From Streptomyces canus 299MFChir4.1 (GTDB taxonomy: Bacteria; Actinomycetota; Actinomycetes; Streptomycetales; Streptomycetaceae): a stretch of 64,000 nucleotides of DNA. The notes under the pieces are model-generated. The model was given only the letters and a program-made list of their open reading frames with translations. It was not told the DNA's origin and made no database searches. The stretch spans positions 89,064 to 153,063 of the forward strand of contig NZ_KB911601.1 of assembly GCF_000383615.1 (NCBI RefSeq), given 5' to 3'. Of this stretch, positions 9,185 to 17,569 are shown in pieces. Numbering within the stretch: position 1 is the stretch's first letter; each line of letters begins with the position of its first letter. The position numbers and the translations under genes were made by a program.

Positions 9185-9345
9185 ACTGTCCGCGCGGCGC
9201 ATCCACTTCCACAACGTCATCGGATGGACGCCGAAGTCGGTGGCCACCTGCTCGACCGGCACGCCCGGGCGCGGTTCCTCGCGACCCGCACGACGTCCTC
9301 GCGGAACTCTTCCGGATAAGGCTTGGGCACAGCGACATCCTTGCC
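9185..9345 (-). pseudogene. IS3-type transposase OrfA fragment
   Basis: The minus strand reads VPKPYPEEFREDVVRVAR and then, in another frame, GVPVEQVATDFGVHP and MTLWKWMRRAD. This is the HTH_Tnp_1 start of IS3-group OrfA proteins. A one-base frame change separates the two blocks and nothing of OrfB follows. A weak leucine-rich match (LLQERIRVLRAAV, about 9500-9550, minus strand) may be a further scrap. Confidence 0.6.
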
Positions 9346-9710
9346 ACCCGCCCCACAGGGCAAGCCAGTTCAAGATGTCACCCGATCGTGCGGCAGACCA
9401 AAACGGCCCTGCCCAAGCCCCAGACCCTGGCCGAACAGCCAGAAGCACCCCCAGACCCATAGCGCGACAGCATTGCGCGGCTCCTTGATCGGCAGGCAGC
9501 GGACCGCGGCGCGCAGCACTCGTATCCGCTCCTGAAGCAGCCCCGCGGGTGCGAAGGTTCGCCATGAATGATCACAGTTGATGGGTCGCAGCGGTGCTGT
9601 CGAGGAATGCCCAGGCAGGGCAGCCGCCCGACGCGGTGCCCGCGCCCGCCGCAGTCCGCGAAAGTGGTCGGGCCGCGGCCGCACCTATCCGGTATTCGCC
9701 GGCAACAGGA

Positions 9711-10874
9711 CTACGCGCCCCAGCCGGCCTGGGTACCGCCGATACGGTCGGCGACAATCCGCTCGGAGTACCCGGACTCCGCGTACGCCCGCATCGGGTC
9801 CTCAGGCAGCCCGCGGGCAGCACGCCATGCCGCCAACGCCGGACGCACATCCGTCTGGAACGCGTCCATCAGCACGCCGTTGGCCGCGAGCACGTCTCCG
9901 GCGCGTTGCGCCGCAGCAAGGGCATCACCGTCGATGAGCAGCGCGCGGGCCGTCATCTCCTGCACGTTGAGCACACTTCGGATCTGTCCCGGGATCTTGT
10001 CCTCGATGTTATGGCACTGGTCGAGCATGAACGCGACGTCCGGGCTGCCGAATCCACCGCCGCGGATCACCTCGGCGAGGATGCGGAACAGCTGGAAAGG
10101 GTCGGCTGCGCCGACGATGAGGTCGTCGTCGGCATAGAAGCGGCTGTTGAAATCGAACGAGCCAAGCCTCCCCAGCCGCAGCAACTGCATCACGATGAAC
10201 TCGATGTTCGTGCCGGGAGCATGGTGTCCGGTGTCCAGGCAGACCATCGCCTTCGAACCGAGCGCGCTCACCTGCGCGAAACTGGTGCCCCAGTCGGGCA
10301 CGTCGGTGTGGTAGAACGCCGGCTCGAAGAACTTGTACTCAAGCACGAGCCGCTGGTCGTCGCCGAGACGCGCGTAGATCTGCTGCAAGGAGTCGCTGAG
10401 GCGGTCCTGCCGGGCCCGCATGTCGTCCTGGCCCGGGTAATTGGTGCCGTCGGCGAGCCAGATCTTCAGATCGCGCGACCCGGTCTGGTGCATCACGTCG
10501 ATGCACTCGAAGTGGTGGTCGATGGCCTTCTGACGAATTCGATCGTCGCAGTGAGTGACACTGCCGAGCTTGTAGTCCTCGTCCTGGAAGGTGTTGGAGT
10601 TGATCGTGCCGAGCTTCACGCCTTCGCTCTCGGCGTGCGCCGCGAGCGCGGTGTAGTCGTCAACCGTGTCCCACGGGATGTGCAGCGCAACGGTCGGGGC
10701 GAGGCCGGTATGACGGTGCACCTGCGCGGCATCACTGACCTTTTCGAAGGGGTCGCGCGGCACTCCCTTCTGGGCAAATACGCGAAAGCGGGTACCGGAG
10801 TTGCCGAACGCCCAGGAGGGCAGCTCGATGGCGAGCGCCGAGAGTCGGTCGGCGATCGGATCGAGAACATTCAT
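9711..10874 (-). CDS. rhaI: L-rhamnose isomerase, actinobacterial/RhaI type
   Basis: This 387-residue TIM-barrel enzyme interconverts L-rhamnose and L-rhamnulose in the cytoplasm. The protein begins NVLDPIADRLSALAIELPSW and contains the RhaI features FGNSGTRF, LEYKFFEPAFYHTD (metal-ligand Glu), CLDTGHHAPGTNIE (Asp and His) and FDFNSRFYADDDL. The length fits the 380-390 residues of the family. ATG 10874 has GGAGA 6 nt upstream. A LacI-type palindrome (10885-10900) lies immediately before the ribosome-binding site. The gene is 189 nt downstream of the oxidoreductase gene, so it probably has its own promoter. No rhamnulokinase or aldolase gene is nearby. Confidence 0.85.
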   Translation of the reverse strand: MNVLDPIADRLSALAIELPSWAFGNSGTRFRVFAQKGVPRDPFEKVSDAAQVHRHTGLAPTVALHIPWDTVDDYTALAAHAESEGVKLGTINSNTFQDEDYKLGSVTHCDDRIRQKAIDHHFECIDVMHQTGSRDLKIWLADGTNYPGQDDMRARQDRLSDSLQQIYARLGDDQRLVLEYKFFEPAFYHTDVPDWGTSFAQVSALGSKAMVCLDTGHHAPGTNIEFIVMQLLRLGRLGSFDFNSRFYADDDLIVGAADPFQLFRILAEVIRGGGFGSPDVAFMLDQCHNIEDKIPGQIRSVLNVQEMTARALLIDGDALAAAQRAGDVLAANGVLMDAFQTDVRPALAAWRAARGLPEDPMRAYAESGYSERIVADRIGGTQAGWGA

Positions 10875-10884
10875 GCATTTCTCC

Positions 10885-10900
10885 AATGAATCGTTTCATT
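10885..10900. promoter_or_regulatory. LacI-type operator upstream of rhaI
   Basis: AATGAA (10885-10890), TCGT, TTCATT (10895-10900) form a dyad with central CG, of the TGAAWCGWTTCA type used by LacI/GalR regulators. It overlaps the position expected for the rhaI promoter. Two similar sites lie at 18699-18710 and 19036-19047. No lacI-type gene is in the window. Confidence 0.5.
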
Positions 10901-11063
10901 TGTGTTGCTGCATCGATGGGTCCGACATGGCGAAGGTGTGGTGGCTCACGCGATTCGAGTGCCGCGAACGGGCAACATCGCACACGGCCGTCACTTGGGT
11001 GAACAGATACTCGCGGTGCTGGCGCCCCGGACAACCGAAGTCATATCACCAGCGGAGCTGCAC

Positions 11064-12044
11064 TCACTCAGCACGCGGCACCGACCACGACGACTCGAGT
11101 CGATGCCAGAGGAGTTCGGTGGTCTCCAGAGTCCGCGCAGCGCTCTCCAGGCCGGACCGGTTGTCGGCGAGTCCTGACACGACGTCGTGGAAGTGCTGCA
11201 GGGCGGGGACGAAACCCATCACGGTCCAGGCGGAGTTCGCCGGCGCCGGCAAGGTGTAGTTGGGACGCCAGACCCGCGCCGGACCGTCGGCGGGACGATA
11301 CGTGCAGGTATCGACGTTGTCGACCACCACGGAGTCACCTCGCCCGTAGACCTCGACGAACTCACCCCGATGGGCAAAGGAGGCGGTCGTGCAGAAGTCG
11401 AACGAGCATGTCGCACCCGTTTCCGTGCGGGCGACGAGACTCACGCTGAGGCCGACGGTGGGCACGACATTCAGGACTGCGGAGATCTCATCGATCTCCC
11501 CCAGGAGGTACCGCGCCAGATCGATCATGTGCACCGGGTTGTCGATCAGGTAATGGCGAAGATCGGCGAGGTACTCGTCGATGCGGCCCATAGCGAACGT
11601 GAAATGCGCCAGGGAGGGGGAGCCGAAGTCCGCGGAGTCGATCATCTCCCGAGCTCGTTGATACGCCGGCGCGAACCGCTTCATGTACCCGACAACGACC
11701 TCGGTGCGCGCCTCGGCGGCAAGGGCCGCCAACTCCCGGATCTCGGACGCGGACTGCCCGCCCGGTTTCTCACAGAAGACCGGGATCCCAGCTTCGATGC
11801 ATTGGGTGAGAATCGGCCGGTAGGCGGCCGGAGGGACGGCGACCACCACCCCGTCGAGACCACCGGCCGCGAGCATGTCCGTGACCGACGTGAAGTGAGC
11901 TTCGGCGCCCCAGCGTCCGGCAGTGGATGCCGCACGCTCCGGCGTCCGGGCGCAGACCGCAGCGAGATCGAGACCGGCCTCAAGGATCGATGGATACAGG
12001 GCGTTGTTCGCGTGCCGGCCCGCGCCCACCACGCCGACCCTCAC
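11064..12044 (-). CDS. Gfo/Idh/MocA family NAD(P)-dependent oxidoreductase
   Basis: A 326-residue sugar or cyclitol dehydrogenase of the Gfo/Idh/MocA family. The Rossmann fold starts VRVGVVGAGRHANNALYP, and the EKPGG block (CEKPGGQSASEI, about residues 100-112) carries the conserved Lys-Pro. The DNPVHMIDLARYLLG segment holds the His and Asp of the usual catalytic group. GTG 12044 overlaps the TGA of the upstream binding-protein gene (GTGA), which indicates translational coupling. The substrate is presumably the compound carried by the upstream transport genes, possibly a sugar derivative. Confidence 0.85.
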   Translation of the reverse strand: MRVGVVGAGRHANNALYPSILEAGLDLAAVCARTPERAASTAGRWGAEAHFTSVTDMLAAGGLDGVVVAVPPAAYRPILTQCIEAGIPVFCEKPGGQSASEIRELAALAAEARTEVVVGYMKRFAPAYQRAREMIDSADFGSPSLAHFTFAMGRIDEYLADLRHYLIDNPVHMIDLARYLLGEIDEISAVLNVVPTVGLSVSLVARTETGATCSFDFCTTASFAHRGEFVEVYGRGDSVVVDNVDTCTYRPADGPARVWRPNYTLPAPANSAWTVMGFVPALQHFHDVVSGLADNRSGLESAARTLETTELLWHRLESSWSVPRAE

Positions 12045-13291
12045 GACGCACTCGTCCGATCCCCGCCCAGGAGCTGATCGATGCGGCTCGCGGTGTCGCT
12101 GAAGACATGCTCGAGGGCTTCCGGCTGCCTGTATGCCTCCACGATGGCCGACGACCACATGCTCGCGACATCGAGGTATTCCGGCATGGGTGTCGGCAGT
12201 ATCCGGGCGGTCGTGTGCAGGATCTCCAGGCTGTTGTCATCGAAGCCGTTCCACTTCGAGGCCGCGGCACGGTACGCATCGTCATCCCATGTGCTCTGTC
12301 GCGTCGGGTTCATGTTGCCCTCCAGCGCCGCCCGCGCGAGGAAGGCCGGAGAACTGGCCCACTCGATGAACCTCCATGCGCCGGCCTTGTCGTGCGAGGC
12401 ACTGTTCATCACGAGCGACCACGTCCACATGTTCGCCTCGCGTCCGCCACCGGGCCCCAGCGGCGGCCTGGTGTACGCGACCCTCCCGCGAACGGCCGAT
12501 TCGGGTCCCTCGAAGAAGGCGACGTAGTGGTCGGAGTCGACGATCATGCCGTACTGCCCTGCCGCGAAGTCGCGGGCTACGTCGAGCCAATGCCCGTCGG
12601 GGAACCGCGTCGGCCCCGACACATGTGCCGCCTCCAGGAAGTCGCGGGTCGCCGCGAGCATCGCCGGACTGGCAAGTGCGCTGCGGCCCATGTCGTCGAA
12701 ATCGGTCGCCCCGTAGGACCAGACCTGGGTCGCGTAGCCGGTGTACATCGTGTGCCAGGTGCCGGTGCCGCGCTGGGCGAATCCGCGGACGCCGGGCACG
12801 TTTTCCGCTATTCGCGCTGCCGCGGCGAAGTACTCCTCCCACGTCGACGGCGGCTCGCTGAGGCCGGCCTTCTCCAGCACGTCCGGCAGATACGCCAGGT
12901 TGTACGTCTCCCAGTTGACCGGGATCTCCAGCAGAGGACCGGTACCGAGGGAGTCCCCCCGCCGTCCGGTCCAGCGGTTGGCGTTCAGCAGGGCGGGCAG
13001 GAAGTCGTCCGGCCGGTAGTCGTCGCTGCACGTGTCGAGGAACGCATCGAGTGGTTCGACGATGCCCTCGCCGGCGAGCTTCCACATCGAGACGGGTCCC
13101 GACACGAACACATCCGGCGCGGACTCTCCGCGAAGCCGGCTGCGCAGCGCGTCGAGGCTGTTCGTCACGTATTCCGTCTCGGGGATGATCTCGAGCTCGA
13201 CGGTTTCGCCCGTGAGTTCCTGATACTCGTCGACGTGCCTCATGAGGCTCGCGACGTACGCGTCGTTGTCGGGGCCGATGAAACGGACCAT
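12041..13291 (-). CDS. Extracellular solute-binding protein family 1, no signal peptide visible
   Basis: The 416-residue protein has the fold of sugar ABC binding proteins: ASLMRHVDEYQELTGETVELE, DVFVSGPVSMWKL and LDAFLDTCSDDYRPDDFLPAL near the N-terminus, and KAGAWRFIEWASSPAFLARAA near the C-terminus. ATG 13291 has AAGGAG about 10 nt upstream. From this start there is no hydrophobic leader and no lipobox; the upstream codons in frame (to 13441) do not supply one either. The genuine sorting signal is therefore missing or lost, or the protein is cytoplasmic. It follows the permease gene after 97 nt and overlaps the oxidoreductase start by 4 nt. Confidence 0.8.
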   Translation of the reverse strand: MVRFIGPDNDAYVASLMRHVDEYQELTGETVELEIIPETEYVTNSLDALRSRLRGESAPDVFVSGPVSMWKLAGEGIVEPLDAFLDTCSDDYRPDDFLPALLNANRWTGRRGDSLGTGPLLEIPVNWETYNLAYLPDVLEKAGLSEPPSTWEEYFAAAARIAENVPGVRGFAQRGTGTWHTMYTGYATQVWSYGATDFDDMGRSALASPAMLAATRDFLEAAHVSGPTRFPDGHWLDVARDFAAGQYGMIVDSDHYVAFFEGPESAVRGRVAYTRPPLGPGGGREANMWTWSLVMNSASHDKAGAWRFIEWASSPAFLARAALEGNMNPTRQSTWDDDAYRAAASKWNGFDDNSLEILHTTARILPTPMPEYLDVASMWSSAIVEAYRQPEALEHVFSDTASRIDQLLGGDRTSAS

Positions 13292-13388
13292 TTTGTGCTG
13301 TCTCCTTGGGAATGCCTCGGCCTGCGTACCGAAGAGCGGCCGACCGGGCCGGGGAAAGAGGGAAGAGTTTCCGGGTACGTGACGGTCG

Positions 13389-15023
13389 TCAGACCGAGAA
13401 CCGTCGGCGCGCACGTTCGTGGAGGACGGCGACGACCTCATAGAGCACGATCACGGTCACGGTCACGACGACCACGTCCGCCCAGAGCCGCGTGTAGTCG
13501 AAGGTCGTCGCGGCTGTCGTCATAGCCTCCGAGATACCGTCCCCGGTGACGAGCCACTCGGCGACGACCGCGCCGAAAAGCGCCAGCGGGATGCTGATCC
13601 GGGCAGCGTTCAGGATTCCTGGAACCGATCCGGGCACCCTGACGAACCGAAGGGTCGCCCAGCGGCCACCGCCGTAAACGCTGACGACATCGAGGGTGGA
13701 TCGCGACCGTTCCTCCAGCGCCGTGACGATAACGATCATCGCCGGGAAGAAGACCACCAGGAGCCCCGTGACGATGATGAACGCCGTTCCCCGGCCGCAG
13801 ATGGCGACCAGCAGCGGGATGAAGGCGATCTGCGGAACGCACTGCGAGGCCAGGAGCAGTGGAAGACCCAGACGCAGCAGGACGGGAAAACTCACGAGAA
13901 TACATCCGGCGATGAACGCCGCAGCCATGCCGACGCCGAAGATCATGCCGCTGTCACGCATGGTGATCAGCCAGTCCGTGGCCAACGCACTGCGGTGGTC
14001 GGTGGCAGCCGGATTACCGAACAGGTAGTCCAGTACATCGAGGGGGGATTTGAACACGAGGGGACTCACGCCCCCGAATTGGATGATCGCGACCCAGATC
14101 ACGATGATCGCGACGGCAGGCGTGAGGAACTCGGCCACACGCCCCAGCGCGCCGGCGCCGGGCACCGCCCCGAACGAGGTCTGGGACTCGACCGGATCCA
14201 CGTGCAACCAGCGGCCTATCGCCGTGACCGCCCCGTAGAGGAGGCCGCCGATCACAGTGGCGACGATGGCGACGCCCCAGGTCTCTGTGGTCTGCAGCTT
14301 CTGCTGGCTGACCACGAGCACCACGCCCAGTCCGCTGTCGGCACCGCTGAACTCGGCCACCAGCGCTCCCAGGAACGCTCCCGGACCGGCGATGCGCATA
14401 CCGGCCACGATGTTGGGAAGCGCTGACCGGAGTCCGACCTTGCGGAGGATCTGCAACCGCCCGCCGCCCGCGCAATGGACGATGGCGGCGATGTCCGCCG
14501 GCGTGGCACGAAGACCCGCGATCACCCCGATGAGCATCGGAAAGAAGGAGAAAAGGACCGCCATCGTGATCCTCGTGGGCTGGCCAGTGCCCCCGAGGCT
14601 CGAGATCAACGGGAGCAGCGCCGGCAGCGGCAGGCAGTAGATCGCCAGAGCGACACGCGAGACGGAGCGCTCAAGCAGCCCGGTCAGCGATCCGACCGCA
14701 CCGAACACGAGGCTGATGGCAGCAGCGATGGCGAAGCCCTCAAGCGCCGTGACCAGGGTGGGAGCGGCATTGGAGAGATAGAAGGAGAGATTCCCGGTCA
14801 GGCTCTCGGCCACGCTCAGCGGCGTGGGCACCGAGCCAGAAGGAAGGAGACCGGAGAGCGCGACCAGCCACCAGAGCCCGACGGCGAACGCGAATCCCCC
14901 GAGTGTCCAGACCACACCCGGGACCTGGCGCTCTGCGCGCCCGGACCTGTTGGCGATACGCCGCCCCGATGGCGGATGCGAAGGAACAATCGGGGGCCCC
15001 TGAGTCATCTTTGTCGCAGTCAT
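13389..15023 (-). CDS. ABC transporter permease, two fused BPD domains
   Basis: The 544-residue membrane protein contains two copies of the binding-protein-dependent permease domain. The first (about residues 40-270) has the EAA-type loop AIVHCAGGGRLQILRKVGL; the second (about 285-540) has DVVSVYGGGRWATLRFVRVPGS. Each half has about six hydrophobic segments, so one chain could form the whole channel. This is the SsuC/TauC/ThiX class, which takes up small organic molecules. ATG 15023 lies 1 nt after the ATPase stop. Most relatives are single-domain, about 260 residues; tandem fusions occur in the nitrate/taurine and thiamine-precursor type. Confidence 0.9.
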   Translation of the reverse strand: MTATKMTQGPPIVPSHPPSGRRIANRSGRAERQVPGVVWTLGGFAFAVGLWWLVALSGLLPSGSVPTPLSVAESLTGNLSFYLSNAAPTLVTALEGFAIAAAISLVFGAVGSLTGLLERSVSRVALAIYCLPLPALLPLISSLGGTGQPTRITMAVLFSFFPMLIGVIAGLRATPADIAAIVHCAGGGRLQILRKVGLRSALPNIVAGMRIAGPGAFLGALVAEFSGADSGLGVVLVVSQQKLQTTETWGVAIVATVIGGLLYGAVTAIGRWLHVDPVESQTSFGAVPGAGALGRVAEFLTPAVAIIVIWVAIIQFGGVSPLVFKSPLDVLDYLFGNPAATDHRSALATDWLITMRDSGMIFGVGMAAAFIAGCILVSFPVLLRLGLPLLLASQCVPQIAFIPLLVAICGRGTAFIIVTGLLVVFFPAMIVIVTALEERSRSTLDVVSVYGGGRWATLRFVRVPGSVPGILNAARISIPLALFGAVVAEWLVTGDGISEAMTTAATTFDYTRLWADVVVVTVTVIVLYEVVAVLHERARRRFSV

Positions 15024-15024
15024 C

Positions 15025-15849
15025 TCAGGCGCTCCGCTCGACGGCCGGCTCGCCCGCGTCATCCTCGAAGAGCAGCTCACTCAGCTCATCGACGAGACGC
15101 TGGAACTCTGGGCTCCGCATCATCTCCGGCACACGGGGCCGCGGCAGGTCGATCTCGACCGTACGGAGGATGCGGCCGGGTCGCGGCGTCATCACCACGA
15201 CCAGGTCCGAGAGGAAGATCGCTTCGGAGATCCCGTGTGTGACGAGCAGTGTGGTGGCAGGCCTCTGCGTCCAGATGCGCTGAAGTTCGAGGTTCATCCG
15301 CTGCCGGGTCATGTCATCGAGTGCGCCGAACGGTTCGTCGAGCAGCAAGACGTCCGGCTCGAAGGCGAGAGCTCTCGCGATCGAAACCCGCTGCCGCATA
15401 CCACCGGACAACTGGTTCGGCCGCGCTTCCTCGAAGCCCCGCAGACCCACCAGCTCGACGACCTCCTGAATGGTCGCTTGATCGGGGCGTCTGCCCGCCA
15501 CTTCGAGCGGAAGCCGGATGTTGTCCGTGACGGTGCGCCACGGCAGCAGCGCGGAGTCCTGGAACGCGACTCCCAGGCGACCGCTCTTGCGGGCGACCGA
15601 CGGGCTCTGGCCATTGACCGACACGCTGCCGACGGTCGGGCGATCCAGGTCGGCGAGTAGGCGCAACACCGTCGACTTCCCGCACCCGGATCGACCGATC
15701 AGGCTCACGAATTGGTTTCGGTCCACCCTGAGACTCACGCCGCCGAGGGCGTCAACACGCTGCCGCCTCGCCACGAAGGTCTTCGTGACTTCGTGCAGCT
15801 CGATTCCAGCGGGCGTCTCCGTAGTTGCTTGATCTGTTTGCGCAGGCAT
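15025..15849 (-). CDS. ABC transporter ATP-binding protein (SsuB/TauB type)
   Basis: The 274-residue ATPase energises the adjacent permease. Walker A is GRSGCGKST, the Q-loop is VAFQDSALLPW, the signature is LSGGMRQRVSIARAL, Walker B is LLLDEPFGALD and the switch His is in VTHGISEAIFL. The order and spacing fit the SsuB/TauB/ThiZ class. ATG 15849 has GAGGGAG upstream; an in-frame start at 15948 would overlap the XRE gene and lacks a site. A 16-nt gap separates it from the XRE-cupin gene. Confidence 0.94.
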   Translation of the reverse strand: MPAQTDQATTETPAGIELHEVTKTFVARRQRVDALGGVSLRVDRNQFVSLIGRSGCGKSTVLRLLADLDRPTVGSVSVNGQSPSVARKSGRLGVAFQDSALLPWRTVTDNIRLPLEVAGRRPDQATIQEVVELVGLRGFEEARPNQLSGGMRQRVSIARALAFEPDVLLLDEPFGALDDMTRQRMNLELQRIWTQRPATTLLVTHGISEAIFLSDLVVVMTPRPGRILRTVEIDLPRPRVPEMMRSPEFQRLVDELSELLFEDDAGEPAVERSA

Positions 15850-15865
15850 CCGGGCTCCCTCGCTC

Positions 15866-16483
15866 TCAATGGTGGAAGTTGTTGACGATGAGGACTTCGG
15901 CGGGCTGCTCGCTCCCGAGACCCCATCGATGGGGGATGTCGCCGTCATGGTTCAACGCATCGCCGGGGCCGAGATCGACAGGGCGGCCTCGCAGGAATTC
16001 GACGCGCAGATGCCCGCTGATCACGTAGACGAAGTCCTCGCCCTCGTGCTTGAACCAATCCTGCGGCGGGTTCGCCTGTTCGATGAGATATCGGTGCGCC
16101 TTCAGTGACCGCCCGGGACCACCTCGTGTGAGGAGCTGCGGTCGCTGGGCATCGTCACGGTTGGCCGCTCGTATCTCCTGACCGGTTCCGGCACGGGTGA
16201 TCAAGATCGATGCGGAGCTGACGGGGAGCAGCCCGTTCGGTGTGGTGCCCAATAACTCGGCGAGGCGGTACAGCCGAGGCAGGCTGATCGACGACTGGCC
16301 CTGCTCCAGCTGTGTGATGAACGACGCCGATACTCCCAGTTGGGCGGCGAGTTCCTTTCTCGACAGGCCCAGCTCTTGACGCCGATGACGCACCGCCGCT
16401 CCGACATCGCGCGCAAAGTCGTCGGTCTCGGCTGCCCCTCTGGTCCCGTCGAACTGCTCGGCGGTGTCCTTCTGGTAGGTCAC
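15866..16483 (-). CDS. XRE-cupin regulator within the transport operon
   Basis: This 205-residue protein has an N-terminal HTH_3 domain (about residues 27-82: RRQELGLSRKELAAQLGVS, FITQLEQGQSSISLPRL) and a C-terminal cupin (about 125-200: FKHEGEDFVYVISGHLRVE, GPGDALNHDGDIPHRW). This arrangement resembles PuuR and other small-molecule-sensing repressors. The GTG start at 16483 overlaps the stop of the binding-protein gene (GTGA). Its place inside the operon suggests it senses the transported compound or a product of it. Confidence 0.9.
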   Translation of the reverse strand: MTYQKDTAEQFDGTRGAAETDDFARDVGAAVRHRRQELGLSRKELAAQLGVSASFITQLEQGQSSISLPRLYRLAELLGTTPNGLLPVSSASILITRAGTGQEIRAANRDDAQRPQLLTRGGPGRSLKAHRYLIEQANPPQDWFKHEGEDFVYVISGHLRVEFLRGRPVDLGPGDALNHDGDIPHRWGLGSEQPAEVLIVNNFHH

Positions 16484-17559
16484 GACAACCTCTTGAGCTC
16501 CGGGTGCTCCTGGTAGACCTCGGCCAGCAGGGACATGTCGAACAGCTTGTCCACCGTCGTGTGAACGCCGGTGAGCGCGAGCGTCTCCACTGTCTCCTTC
16601 TGCAAGGCATCAGAGACAGTCAGGATGCCGTTCTTCTCGGTGTCGGCGGTTCTCATGAGGACGATCTCCGCCTGATTGCAGGCCAGCTGGTTCTGGAGCG
16701 AGTACTTCAACGACTTGCCGTACTTGTTCACAGCCAGACTCGCTCCCTGCTTCGGATCGGCGATGTTCGCCCTCCAGCCCATGACGTCGGCGCGGAGCGC
16801 CGCCTTGAGCATGGTCCGGTTGTTGGAGATCTGATCCGTCGAAGCGACATAGGTCTGGGTGATGGTGGCGTACTTGAAGTCCGCGAACATCATTACGGCT
16901 GGGTCGTGTCCGGCCTGCTTGAGACTGATCGGAGAGTTCGTCGAGTAGTCCATGATCCCGTCGACCTGACCGGCGACCAAGGGAGCAGGGTCGTATTGGA
17001 ACGGCACGATTTTCATATCCGAGGACTTGAGGCCGTTGACGGCAAGAAACGCATCCACCGCTGGCTTGTCAGCGTTGGAAACAGCGATCGTTTTCCCCTT
17101 CAAGTCCGCCGGCGTCGTGATGGGGCTGCTCTGCAGCGACACGATGCAGGACGGCGTCTTCTGGTACATCGCTCCGATGACCCGGAAGGATGCGCCGTTC
17201 TGGTTCGCTGCGACGATTTCCGTCGGCGAGGAGACACCGAACTGTGCGGTTCCGTTTGCCAGTTGGGTGAGTACAGAGACCGCCGACGGGCCGCCCGGTA
17301 TAAACTTGACCGACGAGAAGCCGACTTTTTTGTAGTACCCGTTCGTGTCCGCCATGTACGGACCGGCCTGTGTCACGTCGTACACCCAGGAGAAGGCGTA
17401 CTTGAGCTGGCCCAGGCCGCTGCCCGTACGAGCGCCCGATCCGGTGCCCGTCGATGCTCCACAACCGGCGAGCGCGAAACCCGCCGTGGTGGAGAGGCCG
17501 AGCCCCAGCAACCCTCGGCGTGACAGCGTGCTGCCGGAACGATTCAGCTGATCGGTCAT
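16480..17559 (-). CDS. ABC substrate-binding lipoprotein, NMT1/SsuA type
   Basis: The 359-residue product begins with a twin-arginine leader (STLSRRGLLGLGLS) and a lipobox (FALAGC, Cys at about residue 31), so it should be a Tat-exported lipoprotein. The body is NMT1/THI5-like: FSWVYDVTQAGPYMADTNGYY, GTAQFGVSSPTEIVAA and DLKGKTIAVSN. This class binds hydroxymethylpyrimidine, sulfonates, nitrate or riboflavin precursors. ATG 17559 has GAGGAC upstream and lies 10 nt after the deaminase gene. With the ATPase and double permease it makes a full importer. Confidence 0.9.
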   Translation of the reverse strand: MTDQLNRSGSTLSRRGLLGLGLSTTAGFALAGCGASTGTGSGARTGSGLGQLKYAFSWVYDVTQAGPYMADTNGYYKKVGFSSVKFIPGGPSAVSVLTQLANGTAQFGVSSPTEIVAANQNGASFRVIGAMYQKTPSCIVSLQSSPITTPADLKGKTIAVSNADKPAVDAFLAVNGLKSSDMKIVPFQYDPAPLVAGQVDGIMDYSTNSPISLKQAGHDPAVMMFADFKYATITQTYVASTDQISNNRTMLKAALRADVMGWRANIADPKQGASLAVNKYGKSLKYSLQNQLACNQAEIVLMRTADTEKNGILTVSDALQKETVETLALTGVHTTVDKLFDMSLLAEVYQEHPELKRLS

Positions 17560-17569
17560 TGTCTTGTCC

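Noticed and set aside
11927..13525. 532-codon plus-strand frame
   Set aside because: Complementary to the binding-protein and permease genes; Arg/Pro-rich without any family motif.
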